From NCBI GenBank assembly GCA_001179505.1, contig CDMY01000457.1, forward strand, positions 1 to 58,824: DNA of 58,824 nt, in the 5' to 3' direction. The translations under genes were made by a program, and so were the position numbers. Below are positions 47,167 through 58,824 of the stretch, one piece after another. The stretch is from Vitrella brassicaformis (Eukaryota > Sar > Vitrellaceae). Every line of letters begins with the position of its first letter. Position 1 is the stretch's first letter. Under the pieces are notes generated by a model. It saw nothing but the letters and a program-made list of their open reading frames with translations, was not told the origin of the DNA and did not search any database.

Positions 47167-47890
47167 AGAGGGGGACGATAAGGGGCGCTGGGTGGGGGGG
47201 TGGGTGGACTACTCGACTGGTCGACTGGTTGAGAGATTGATTTGACAGCTTCTGATGTAGGTGGGGGGCAGATGGAGCAGTGGATGGCATGAAGGTGTGT
47301 GTGGACGGTTTTCTTCTGTGTGAAGACGTGGTGGTCGTCAATGTTCATGTGGACTCGATGGATGAATGCTATGGATGAATGACGATGGAAGAGGAACAAT
47401 CTGTTTGCCAATTCGACGAGAGAGAGCTACACGATCGTTTCGGTCTCATGCAGCTAGGTACAAGTACACGCCAGCCAGTCAGACAGAAGTGCCCTCAGAC
47501 TTCTGTGTGCATCAACACACACCGATCCCGCCCTCCCTCAGATGCTGGTAAAGAAAGCGCCCGACAGCCACGACGCACAGACAGACAGAAAGAGAGGCAG
47601 GCAGGCAGGGAGAGAGAGAGAGAGAGAGAGGAGGGAGCACTATGAATATGAATGAGTATGTATGTACACATGGATACATCAACCATACATCCGGCAGCTG
47701 GTCGGTATACAGAAAGCGCACACATGCTTCGAAACACATGCAATGGAATGCGATGATGGGCAGAAAGCCATAAAGGCTGCCAACGGATGACACGATGCCC
47801 ACACACGACAGCAATGCTCTTAAACCCACCAAGTATTCCGTCACACCACATCCCCAACATCGATCGACCCACAGTTGATGGATCGGTCGG
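47167..47890. other. Intergenic spacer with (GA)n repeat
   Basis: No gene is recognised. A GCAGGCAGG then GAGAGAGA tract lies at about 47596-47632. The 3' ends of the 45729 gene and RING copy B converge here. Confidence 0.6.
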
Positions 47891-50800
47891 TCACGAGAAT
47901 ATGGCGTTGGTCCAGCCGGTGAATACCTGCCGACACAGAGGGCACTCGGGAGGGTTCAGATTCTGCGCACATTGCTGGCAGATGCAGAAGTGGCCACAGG
48001 GCTGCAGCACCACCGACCTCTCCGTCTCCTGGCACACTTGGCACTCGGTGGCCTCCTCTCGCGCCCTCTGGGTGCTCTGCTGCATCTCCTGCCGCATTTG
48101 CTCGCGCAACTCGGCTTCACCCCTCTCGCGTGCCCTCTGCTGAACCCTGGCGATGAGTGCCGCGAGTCGGGGCAGCTCAGTCGTCATGATGGCCGTCTGG
48201 CGGTCCGTGAGCTGCATGGCGAACCCGCTCAGCTCAGCCTCGGTCGTCAGGCCCTCGAAGGTCTCAGTCAACCTGAACGAATGACACACACATCACATCA
48301 AATCAAACCAAATGGCATGCACTCGTGTCGCCCGCTTCTGGGAGTGGGTGCTGACTTGTCGATGTGGTTGCTCCGCAGCTCATCTAGATCGGCCTGCAGC
48401 GCACGATTGGCCTCGCCAAGGCTGACAAACGAAATGGGAGATGAGCGTCATGGCGTTCTGTCAAAGTGTGCGTCAGCCCGTCGCCCACCTGGCGACCTCC
48501 TGTGCCTGCGATGCATTCTCCTGTCGGAGTGACGCCTCCCTCTCTGCAGCAGCACTGACACGCAATGAAACCAACAACAAACATAATGAGTCTCATTACA
48601 TTGCTCGTTAGTGTATGTGGCTGACCTCTTGTGCCGCTCCAAGTGGTGCTGCAGCTGACCCATCTCGGCCGCCTGCTGCTGGTTGAGGCGCTTCTCGCGA
48701 TCGATGTCACTGTACATACACAGACGGTGAGGCGCTGCATAGGCCTTGCACCACTCCTGTATACACATCAAACCTGGTAAGTCGCCGGTGCTGCGCGCAA
48801 TGGACCGCATTGGCTTGACGCATGTCAGCCTGGAGCTGCTCGTTGGCCGCAAGGGCCGCCGCAAGACTCTGCTCGCTGGCCATCTGAGCCTCACGCAACC
48901 TGCATACGACGCACAAAGGAGGGGAGTGACAATAAGGATGGATGGTCGGGTGTTGTGTACCGGTCGCTCTCCTCATTGGCGGTATTGATCTGCTGCTGGG
49001 CAGCCGCCTCTCGCTGCATTGCCTCACGCCTGCAAACGACACGACCCCTTCATGGATGCTTCTATATTCCTTTGTGACCACTCCCTATTCTTCTCACCGC
49101 ATTGCCTCTATCTGGCGCTCCAGTTCAGCAACTCTGACAGACAAGCACACATCATAACAGCATGTCTCATCGAGAAATGTGTGGCCACAGCGATGCGCCT
49201 TTCACCTGGCTCCCATCGCGTCAGCACCCTCTCCATCATGCCCACCGAGATGCCCCACCGACTCTCCGACCATCCGTCGTCCCTCGTGACCAGGCAGCAA
49301 CGCATCGAACTCCCGCCCGCCATGGAGAGGCAGCTGCAGCCATGACGGAGGCTGCAGAGACTCACTGGAGGCGCTCGCAGCGGCGGCAGCAGCAGCAGCG
49401 GGAGATGCGGAATAGAAGAGGCTGTCGTGGGACTCGCTCGGGGCATTGGAGGGCGTTTCCAGCAGCCCTTCAGCGAGCTCAAGATCGTCATCCACCTCTC
49501 CCTCTCCCTCTCGCACAGACGGGCTGCTGTCCTCCAGAAGATTTGACGCTGCAGCCGATGAGAAGGGGCCAGCCGGTGCAGCAGGGGCAGCCCGTGGTCT
49601 CTTGTTCTTGGGTCGTCGCTTCTTCTTGGCCCTCTTGCCGCTCTCGCCCCCGTGCTGACCGCCCCCACCATGCTGCTGCTGGTCGTCATCGCTCGACACC
49701 GGATCGCCGATCGACCGCAGAAGATCCTTCTCGCTCTTGCGTGCCGCCGCCTCCTCAGCAGCCATCTGAGCACTAACGGCCTCGTCGGTCGTCTTGTCGG
49801 CTTGGCGCTTCATCCGGCGCTCCTTCTTGGCCTTGAGCTTCTGCTTGACCTCCAGTCTCTCGCGCATCTCCTCGCGCATCATGTCGCAGCGGCTCTTGGG
49901 CGTTGCAGCCTTGCCGGGCTCCTCGCCTGCGACAAATCTCTGAAGCGCATCTGTTAGAGTAAAAGGAAGCCGCAAACTGCGCGATGGGTTGGGGTGAAGC
50001 TTGAAGCTGGTGTTGTGTTAATGCACCTACCGATCTCAGTGATCAGCGCCCTCTGTTCGGTCGCGTGCTTAGTGATCTGTGCAGTGAGGCTGGTGATCTT
50101 ACCGTCGATGGTGCTGGTGTCGCCCTTGTCGGCCTTGGACGCCACCGCATTCTCCTTTTGTGCCTTGAGGTCTGTGAGCCTGGCCTGCAGCGTTGGCAGC
50201 AGCTCCCGAATGACCTGCAGCCGCTTCTTCTTCGCCCCCATATGAGCTATCTTCTGCTGCAGCACCTCATCACGGTCCTGCATGGACAGGCGGCAGTCAC
50301 AGACACACACACAGTATCATCGATAGGTGGACGGACAGATGGGCCGCGACGGCAGACCTTCTCCATGACGGCAGGCTGCTCGCCCTTCTCATCCGACGCC
50401 TGCACGTGGTCGCAACAACACAGTGACCTGCTTCTCATCCGATCTGTCTGGTCCATTCACTTCTGTGCGTGTGCGTACCTACCCTGCGGTCGTCGGGGGA
50501 CGCCCCTGGCACTATTTGCCAGCCGAGGTCTGGACACAGAGAGGAGCGGCATGTCCGCTCCACCCCTAGCCCTTGGTTTGTCACTCACCAGCAATGTCGG
50601 CGTGTGCTGTGTCGACGTCGTCTTGGTAATCCGCGAAGTGCTCGAGCTCCGCCACACAGGCACAATATCTGTGCCAGTCAGCCGCAGTCACGGAGAAGGG
50701 GTCCTCAAAGTAATGGAGCTCGGGGCCGCATACGCTGCTCATGTACAGCTTGAGCAGCGTCAAAGCCTCCTCCTTTGCCCTCTGCCACCACCCGAGAGGA

Positions 50801-53800
50801 TTCATTGAGTCGTAGGACCGCACCAGGACCTCGCAAAGGTGCTTGGGAAGGCGGGATGAGGGATCGACGTAGTGGGAGTCAGGGACAGACTGCAGCTCTG
50901 CATGGCGAACAGACAGGGAGGTAGGCCGGCAGGTGGGCAGAGGCAGGTGAGCTAATTTACTTGTGAGGATGACCGGCTCTTCGTAGTCGAATCGCCCGTT
51001 GATCGACGCGATCATCTCGATGACGGTCCGGATGACGTCAGGGGTGCTGGGATCGACGAGAGGCACATCTGCACCGGACAACAGGCACAACCGCATAGTC
51101 GCACAAGCTGACATGCTCTGTTTGCACATTCACGTACTCGTGAGGGCTAGCACGAATGGCGGCTTGCATCTGATGTGCTTCTCCGTGGCCTGCAGCCTCT
51201 CCTCCCTCGTCTCGCGTGCCGCCCTCCGTCGGTCCTCCTCAGCTGCGTCTGCTGGTGGCGGCAGGCGGGCGTCATCGGCCGCCCACTGACGCTCGGTGAC
51301 ACTGCGCGCATCGACTAGCTCACTCTCGCGCGCAGCATGGGCCTTGCCGACGGCTTCTCTCAACAATGACGTAAAGCGGCTAATCGACAGGATCCCTCCG
51401 GTCCACAGGAACCCTCCGCGGATGAGCCTGCCGAGCGAGTCAGATGCTGACAAACACACAGAAAAGGAGAGAGGTATGGGCACCGCGGGAGTGGGATGGA
51501 TGTGGTTACGCACCATAGAGGCCGAGGACCGACAGCGTGAGATTCTTGACGGCGAATGTAAGGAGGGCCTCGGTTGTGGTCGCACTGGCATCCAGATGAA
51601 AATCCCTGAAACAACCAACACACTCCCACATGCTGGTCGCCTGTATAGCTGTGTGTCTTACTTGAGTACGGCTCGATTCGGATTGGTCGCGAGGCCACTG
51701 GTGGCTGCATGCACGACAATGTCGGCAACGCTCGAAGGTTCCAGTCCCTCCACAAAAGTGGAAATCATGGTGAGGCGCGGAGTCGACACGGTAGCAAAGA
51801 AGCGCCGTAGCGCACTCTGCAGACAACTGGCCTGCACTAGCTTGTCAGCGTCGTTGCACTTGGCGCCGTCAGAGTCGACCGACACAAGGAGCTCGAGCTT
51901 CGCAAACGATCGGCCACACAAGCCCTGGAGGGGAACGCACCCACACACGCAACCATGTCCCCACCCGTTCCCGCAGACAGGCCTGAGCTCGATTCTATTC
52001 CCCACCTCGAGCAGACTGAGATAGGAACCAAATGACATCGAACAGACGGTGACAAACATCATCCTGAGGGGAAAGCACCGCATGAGGAGTGACGGATTTG
52101 TTGCCCTTCCCTCTTGTCCACCTCTCGCTTGCTCACCTGAGTCTGCTGAATGGCCTGTCCTTCGTGCTTGTCCTTCCGACGTCCGCACCGCCTCTGTGTT
52201 GCTGGTCCGCTGCTGGGCCCGCTGACACTGCAGCCGATGAGGTGCTGGGGGTGCGGGTCACGTCACGTGATGACGACTCTGACGGGGGAGAGGGACTGTC
52301 ACTACTGATGTCGCCCGTGCCGTCCCGGGCGACCTTGAGCAGAGCGGCCAGTCGGTGAATAAAAGGAGGGCTCATCTTCCCTTGGGCGAGATTCAGGACC
52401 TCCAATGAGGGCAGGCGGCCGATGGCCTGGGCCAATCGGGCGCACTCGTCATCAGGCAACTCACGTAGATCCACACCTGAACGACAGCAGGTATTCACGC
52501 AGTATCGTCCTGTCCCAGAATGCTATCAGAAGCTGCATCTTCACCACTGAGTCACCCGTCACTTGCAGTTCGGTGAGTTTGTCGGCACTCTCAAGGAAGC
52601 TGCTCAGGTCACTGACGTCATCGGCGGTCGACGAGCACTCCCACTCGATCGGTAGCAGAAGCATCGCCTCGGATGAGTACCTGACGGGTCCAGTGATCCA
52701 ACCGCAAGCGCACGTTAGCCCCCGCCACCCCGCTCACCTTGCCAGTGATGCCGTCAGCGTCCCTTGGTCGGTCACGGTGAACTCGGCCCTCGACACCATC
52801 AACTCGCGGCACCAAGACGGTGAGATGCGGCCAGGCGCACGGACAGGACACAATCTAAATGCACCCCATACACACGACATTTGATGTCATACGATTTGAT
52901 GTGATGTGCTATGTGCTTACGCCTTGAGCAGACTTCGGCATGAGTACGCGAACCGGCGGACTAGACTAGCGGTGAACTTCCTAGGACGACTCGTGTAGAT
53001 GAGGTGGAGGATCTTCTTGTCGGACAACAGCTGGACCACAGGATTCTGTGAGAGAGAACGCACAACGAAAGTTGGTGATGCCGTCTCCTCCTTTTCCCTC
53101 TGTCCTTCGTGTGCTACCTTCATGTTGCGTTGTCGTGCTGCCTCTCGCTGCGGGTCGGCTTCCAATTGGACCAGCCGGTCGACCGTTTCCTGAACATGAT
53201 ACACACGTCTGGAGGGCCGCGTCAAGCTGTGACTTTTGGACGTACAGAGAAGTACCATCTGGCGGCGCAAACGGCCGATATGGTCCAAAACCTACACACA
53301 CACGCACGCAATGTGCATACGTGTGTCACTGTTGCGGCTCCTCCCAGTCACCTACCTCTTCGAGAACGTCTGGCGACGCCGCCGTCAGCGACAAGAAGGA
53401 CGCTTCCATCTACACGTACACACACACACACGACAGCAGCCGGATGGGTGCACACAGCGTGGCACAACTGATAGGCATGATCCCTTTCATACCTGTATGC
53501 ACTGCCTGGCGATTGGGTTGTCTTTCCACTCTCCGCGCAGCACCCGTCGAGAACCGTATCTATACCACATCACATGTCATTCGCCGGCGAAATCACACGG
53601 ATGGCGAAATTGTCTGCAGGGCACCTACGCGCTCAATTTTCTCAAGGTCAACATGGCTGCTGTGCAGACGAAGGTTGTGGTGCTCAATCTCCACTCCTTG
53701 GTCGCGGCTCTCGCTATCAAGGTCCCCATGAGCACGAGAATGCCGTCACACGCGGCATACTGAACGCCAGCAAAGACCAGAGCGGAAAGTCCACACAGAC

Positions 53801-55484
53801 AGATGTGCGTTATAACGTTTGCTGACCTCAACACGATCCACCATGGTGTTGATCAGGGCTGCGCAGCTCTCTACGACAAATGACCCGCACATGTCATCCT
53901 TGGTCAATCTGTCATTCTGCAGAATGGCCATCGCTCCCGACAGGAAGGCCGTTTGCGATAACTTCTCCTTGTGGCCCACATCTGGACATGTGCACACACA
54001 CACACACACACACGACATCAAGAAGGCAATATATGGGACGGACCATCAACAATCATATGATGCTCACCAGCCATCGCCAATGCCGGTGTCAGACACCACC
54101 AGACCTCCATAGGGCTCCAATCGCAGGGGGCATGCTCATGCAGTGCGGCACCCATCTTGCTCAAGGCAGCAGGACGCGCTAAGACACTGCGACACATCGA
54201 CACCAACGCTACACACACAGAGACACACAACTTTCTCGGGTCTCTCCATACACTGGTCCAGTTCCATGTGTCGCGCACTTGAATGACAGCATAAGCGGCG
54301 GTGCGCGCCAATGAAGACGCCGCCCAACAGCCGAGACGTCCTCGATACGACCAGGCGATCGCTGCTGACTGCAACAGTCTCAGCGAGCGAGTCGATGTGG
54401 CTCAGAATGTGCTGCCGCAATGCCTCCCTCAGATGATCCAGAGACATTCCTGAGCGATGCACAGGCACACACACAGACAAGTGAAAGACGGCAAGACGCT
54501 TGCCCGCCCACCCATATGACCACCCACCTGCGGCCATCCAGCCGTACATTGCATAAAGAGCTGCATCGAAGACCTGGTCCGCTAGTGTCCGCCTCTGCAT
54601 CGCTGCGTCCGCCAGAAGACTAAACAGCGGCCGCCATCCCGCGCCAAATCCATACCCAGATCGAAAAAGCCACCCAAGGAAGGACGCCGCTGCTGCTTGG
54701 TGCGATGGCTCATTATCGGCGAGAAGGAGGCCAACCGCTCTGTCGGCAAGGGACGGCTCTGACCCCTGTGTGGGGGCTGCCTTCTTCCTGACTAGCGACT
54801 GCCGAAATTGAACGTATAACGGATGACCAGCGGGCAGAGGGGCCACTTCTTCTCGGATCTTGTCAACATGGTCGACGAACACATCGACCTCCCCACGAGC
54901 CAGAGCGTCAAGGGCGGCTTCCATTGATGAAACAACCGCAGAGCGCTGAGATGCTGCCCCCTCTGCACCACCAGATGTTCTCACGCCGATGGGGGATGGA
55001 GCTGCGGACCGCGGCTCAGCTTCGTCGAATAGCCGCGGGCTGCTGTGCCGGTCTGCATCATGTCTGTCAGCCACTCCCTCGCTGTGAGAAGACGCCGCTA
55101 CACATGCTACGGTAGCATCACGAGCGGAGCACAGGCTGGCAGCAGCAGACTCAACGACTGACGGATCGATAGCTGCCGATGGGTGCAGAGCTGGCACTTT
55201 ATCATCCGAAGAGGAGGCCAGCACGCCGTCGATTGTGCATCCAGAGCCCGAGCGGGCCTGCCGCGCGTTGGCTTTGGGTTGCTTCTTGGGTGGAGCGGGG
55301 GCGGGGACGGAGGGAGGGGGCGGGTGGGAGGGACTCTCGGACGGCTGCTGCTCTGATGCCGCTGCTGCGACCATTGGCGATGGGTTGATGCTGCTGGTGA
55401 GGTCGACGGCTTGCTGGTGCTGCTTCTGCATCAATGAGGAAGTACTGGAATCAACAGACGTAGAAGGGAACTGATCCTGAAAAT

Positions 55485-55530
<46 letters not shown>

Positions 55531-56132
55531 CCTCACAGGCATCCTTGGGTGCACTCCTGCCTTCGTGGCTGTCTGTATACCGGTGTGGTGTCGACAATGG
55601 CATCTGAATCATCTACAGGCCCACCGCCATGTCTCGCCCCCTCCATCATCCCAGGACAGCCTCCCTGCTGCTGCATCGCCACGCCGCACACGGCTGGTGG
55701 TGAGGATATGGGGCAGAGTCGCATAGACTGCGCATGACGGGCACATGGCCGCTGGTGTCGCTGCTGGTGGTGGTCCTGATGTGTGTCGATGGCCTCACTG
55801 AGGAGCACCTCTGTGAGCACCTCCGAGCAGAGCTGCCGCGACTCAGCTTCGTCGAAGAGCTGTGGGCCGCCGTCAGTCGCAAGGGTGCTCTCTTGGCGGG
55901 GAGATCCTCCTGCTGGTTGGGCAGACGACGCACTAACTGCACCGACACCAAGGTCGCTCCCAGACGATTCATCGCCGCGCCGCTCACTCCCACCAGATCC
56001 CTCCTCTGCCGACGTGCCCTTCATATGCATGTGTTGCTGTTGCTGTGGTTGCTTCTGTTGGTTCGCGGACGTGTGGTCGGGGCTGCGGTCTGCCGCCGTG
56101 TCGCTGAAGGCCAGCCCTTCTTCGGCCTCCAT
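47891..56132 (-). CDS. RING-finger E3 ubiquitin ligase candidate, copy B (multi-exon)
   Basis: This is a full paralogue of copy A with the same order of parts. The ATG at 56132 starts a Gln/Ser-rich exon (GTSAEEGSGGSERRGDESSG is shared with copy A). The (CA)n/(GA)n intron follows, then exon 2 (about 55479-54525) with helical repeats. An LRR-like part lies near 52460-52130 (LPSLEVLNLAQGKM). Then come coiled-coil exons (about 51440-51130 and 50280-50030), a basic KKKRRPKNKR patch (about 49640), short coiled-coil exons (about 49110-48360), and the terminal RING (48270-47891) with CQVC, PCGH, FCIC, QQC and CPLC, ending TNAIFS. RING metal ligands are intact. Exon 2 contains extra residues (about 55100-54970) not in copy A. 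Some inner exons have diverged strongly from copy A while the start of exon 2 is almost identical. Likely a ubiquitin ligase; exon borders approximate. Confidence 0.75.
53992..54013. repeat. (CA)n microsatellite in a RING copy B intron
   Basis: About 11 CA units lie upstream (in coding sense) of the exon ending near 53832. Confidence 0.85.
55485..55530. repeat. (CA)n/(GA)n microsatellite in intron 1 of RING copy B
   Basis: It is the counterpart of 7667-7716, directly beside the acceptor, with a different repeat length. Confidence 0.9.
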
Positions 56133-56350
56133 GGACACAAGCGCTCAGTCGACTATCTACCTGAATGAGTCAGCGCCAAAACAGACACACACGATAGAAG
56201 CACAGGTTCATGGTCCTTGTTTCACGCGCCGCACTTACAGTGAGCCTTGGCGGCCGTCAATTGGAAGATCTCGGACACAATCCGTCAGAAGGCAACCACC
56301 ACAGCTGCGCAAAGGCACTTCTGCGCAGGAATTCACCTGGCAAAAAGCTC
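56133..56350. promoter_or_regulatory. Promoter and 5'UTR intron of RING copy B
   Basis: This block is homologous to the upstream blocks of copy A and of the 19461-20113 gene. The minus-strand 5'UTR intron has donor GTAAGT near 56238 and acceptor TTCAG near 56164. No gene is seen on the opposite side, unlike the other two copies. Confidence 0.6.
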
Positions 56351-57699
56351 GCATTTCGGGCTCTTTCGGTGCCGAAGCAATATTGACCCGAAGCGATCAT
56401 ATGCCCATTCATTCGTTCCGGACTGCAGTCTTTGTCAATGTTCCCTCTGCATCATGTTCCCATATCGATCAACCAGACGGACAGACAGACAGTCACCCAT
56501 GTGTGGTTGCTGTGAGTCAAATACCTCTGCGAGACTGATTGAGTCGAGTGCCAGAGCTTCTCCTGCACCGACTCAATCAGACCTGCAGCAGTACCGGACT
56601 CACGGCAATCTGCATGAGCGGAAAAAGCAAACGGTCCTTTCCATCCCTTCCTCCCATGACACGACGACAGGCAGCCAACACGAGAGTCCATCCAATGCCC
56701 TTGCTTGCTCGGGTGCATCCCTCCCTCCCTGTCCGCGTGTGTGTTGTGTAGTTAGTGTACAAGAGATCCGACCAGCCGAAAGGGAAGCCCGCGAATACAG
56801 AAATGGGTAGTGGTCTCCCCTTCCGTCTCACTCAGTCGCGCCTCGTGCGTGGGTCTTAAATACACCTACCTGGTCTCTCTCTCTCTCTCTCTCCAGTCAG
56901 CGCATCACATCCATGCAGCCATCCATGCGTGGCAGCACTCGACGGATGGATGACTAATTACACGACAGGCATACACGACGCCATCTGACCTTCCCTCCCC
57001 GCCCCTGCTCGTCGCCGCAATAGCAGCCTATGTGTATACGGCACGCAAAAATCAAGGCGACTGGAACCAAATCGAACAGCCAGCCAGAAGTATATAGCAT
57101 TTATCCAGTCAGGCAATTCATTTCCATACGTGTGCATCAACCGGAATAGGATGGTCTCGCCGACCGCGCCCATAGTGACTGGGCTGCCCACGTCACCTCC
57201 CTGTGAAGCTGGTCGGCATCACAGGGGTCACGTCGGCTACTCCGTTCACACAGCCACGCTCGGCGAGCCATGTTCCGTCAAACGTCACACAATGGATCGA
57301 CCAGAGAAGCAACACAACAGACAGTGGCACTTGTGACACGACCTCCTCGCCCGCTTCAAAGGCACCCTTAGAAGCCCGCAGCACCGCGCACGTGTATGTA
57401 TGTATGTACACCTGTCTCTCTCCATCCATCCATCCACGTGCGCCAAGGCAACAGAAAAGCAAAAAGCATATGGTGCAGGCAGCTGGTAATAGTGAGCGGA
57501 GGAGGCCAAGAAAAACGACGAGTGTGCACGCGTCTCAGCGAAAACTAACAGACCCCATCACATCCATCCATCCATCCAGTCATCCAATCGACCTACGATC
57601 CGCCAGCCCCTCTGTCTCTTGTCTACACTACATCACCCCACCCACCCTCCCATCGTCCATCCGAGTGACTATCTATCAATCAATCAGCTAGCTGGTCAG
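56351..57699. other. Intergenic spacer
   Basis: No supportable gene. It holds a 12-bp inverted repeat (56535-56546 and 56569-56580), a (CT)n run near 56875-56893, and scattered CCATCCATCC motifs. Several short frames lack splice or domain support. Confidence 0.55.
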
Positions 57700-58748
57700 T
57701 CAGGCGTCCTCCTCTGCGCCGCCCGCCTCCGCCCCCCCTGCGGCCGGTAGGTTGCCGCTCGCCAGGGGCTGTGGCTGCTCGTAGATGAGGAAGTCGTCGG
57801 CCTTGTCCTCGCTCGGCGCCACCAGCATCCGCACCAGGTGCTTCTCGTGCAGCGAGAACAGCAGCACCTGCGGCAGCTGCTCGGCGTTGTTGAGCAGCTC
57901 CGTCTTGGCCCACGGCTCCACTATGTCGCCCCTGCACGCACGCCACTGCTGCGGCTTGTGTGTCTGGTTGATGGCGTTGGTCTCGGGCTCGTCTACTGCA
58001 CGGGTGTAGGTGATGAGGTCGTACTTCTGATGCGACTCGCCTGTCGCCTGGATCACCACGTCACCAGACGGCAGGCTGCCGTCGGGCGCGTCGGCGTGGC
58101 TCTTGGCCACCAGCCCCATCAGCACTGCAACGAATAAGGACATCACACACCACACAGTAGATGTAGACTGCATGGCGACCCGACCCGACCCACCCCCAAT
58201 GGATTGTCTGTCGTGTGTCAGTCAAGTGGCGCACTCACTCACCGTATTGCGGGTCGTGGTCTAGGTGCATGCGTGCGCATTTCGTGGACATCCACTCGGG
58301 CGGGACGGTGATGACCTCGTCCATGATGACACGACGGACGCCGCTCTCGGGCCAGGAGAGGAACACAAACCACCACGGGGGCAAGTTGCCCAACTGATCC
58401 ACACACAACACAACACGACACATGGCATGCCTATCACCCTTCCTAATTCCCTCCCTCCCCGTCCCTGCCCTCTGTGCCCCACTCACTGACTCACCTCTGC
58501 TGGAACGCCTTTCTTGTGTTTGGGTGGCTGGACGCCGTACACCTTGAGCTCGCCCGCGAAGGCCTTCTTGAGGATGTCGAGGAGCTTGATGTCCTCCGCG
58601 CCGCCGAGGCTCTTGATGTCGTCGTCGGTGATGATGATCTCAGTGTAGAAGTTGAGGTGCATCAGCCGCTCGGGCTTGTTGATCGCCTCGTTGAACGTGC
58701 CCGGCTCGACTAACGTAACGCTGAACATCCGACGCAACGCTGAGTCCT
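57700..58748 (-). CDS. Unrecognised protein, 5' end beyond the window
   Basis: Three exons are clear: 58748-58495, 58393-58243 and 58124-57700 (stop). All have GT donors and CAG acceptors and consistent phase. Exon 1 of the visible part begins after an acceptor at 58749, so the gene continues to the right of the window. The protein has KPERLMHLNFYTEIIITDDD, KLLDILKKAFAGELKVYGV, PPWWFVFLSWPESGVRRVI and LLFSLHEKHLVRMLVAP, and ends in an Ala/Gly/Glu-rich tail. The mix of short beta-like and helical stretches suggests a folded soluble protein. I do not recognise the family and propose no function. Confidence 0.7.
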
Positions 58749-58824
58749 CTGAATGACATACACATACAGACAGAACGAGCAGAGAGACACCCATGTCATG
58801 CGTGTGTCCTGTGCCATCTCCCCC

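Noticed and set aside
56160-56840. Possible plus-strand gene divergent from RING copy B
   Set aside because: By analogy with the other two promoter copies a partner gene was expected, but the frames are short, low in coding character and have no recognisable domain or splice series.

Overview
This window looks like nuclear DNA of a compact, GC-rich, intron-dense alveolate or alga. A chromerid such as Vitrella brassicaformis is my best guess; no marker proves it. Coding regions are cut by many introns of roughly 60-170 nt with GT or GC donors and CAG acceptors. Microsatellites ((CA)n, (GA)n, (ATCC)n, (TGAA)n) fill introns and spacers. There is one 300-base assembly gap (16135-16434). I recognise no bacterial, viral, CRISPR or transposon-coded features and no tRNA or rRNA.

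Layout: 314-8235 (-) is a large multi-exon RING-finger E3 ligase candidate (copy A). It is head-to-head with 8574-10576 (+), an NPL4 homologue that lacks the zinc finger and has a leader-like hydrophobic N-terminus. 11685-13502 (-) is an F-box-like/acidic protein. 13.6-14.3 kb holds a hairpin-forming repeat and two duplicated gene fragments. 14802-18782 (-) is a divergent protein kinase containing the gap. 19461-20113 (-) is a small chimeric gene that begins with a third copy of the RING gene's promoter and first exon, head-to-head with 20441-21930 (+), an F-box-like gene. 22306-23914 (-) is adenylate kinase 8, head-to-head with 24217-25905 (+), an inward-rectifier K+ channel. 26913-35315 (-) is the ribosome-biogenesis factor RRP5, head-to-head with 35705-43425 (+), an SRPK-type kinase with a very large spacer and tail. 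43915-45605 (-) is an HSL-type alpha/beta hydrolase, head-to-head with 45729-47166 (+), a protein of unknown function. 47891-56132 (-) is the second full RING gene (copy B). 57700-58748 (-) is the 3' part of an unrecognised gene that runs off the right edge.

Themes: five gene pairs are divergent, with only 123-389 bp between start codons, so shared promoters are likely. Ubiquitin-related genes are frequent (two RING paralogues, NPL4 and two F-box-like proteins). Local duplication is active: two full RING genes about 48 kb apart, a third copy of their 5' end, an inverted fragment of the kinase gene, and a copy of the NPL4 3' end. The most notable candidate is the NPL4 homologue with a possible signal peptide. 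It could be a component of a plastid-associated ERAD-like (SELMA) translocon, which is inference. Second is the birth of a small gene by capture of a promoter plus first exon.
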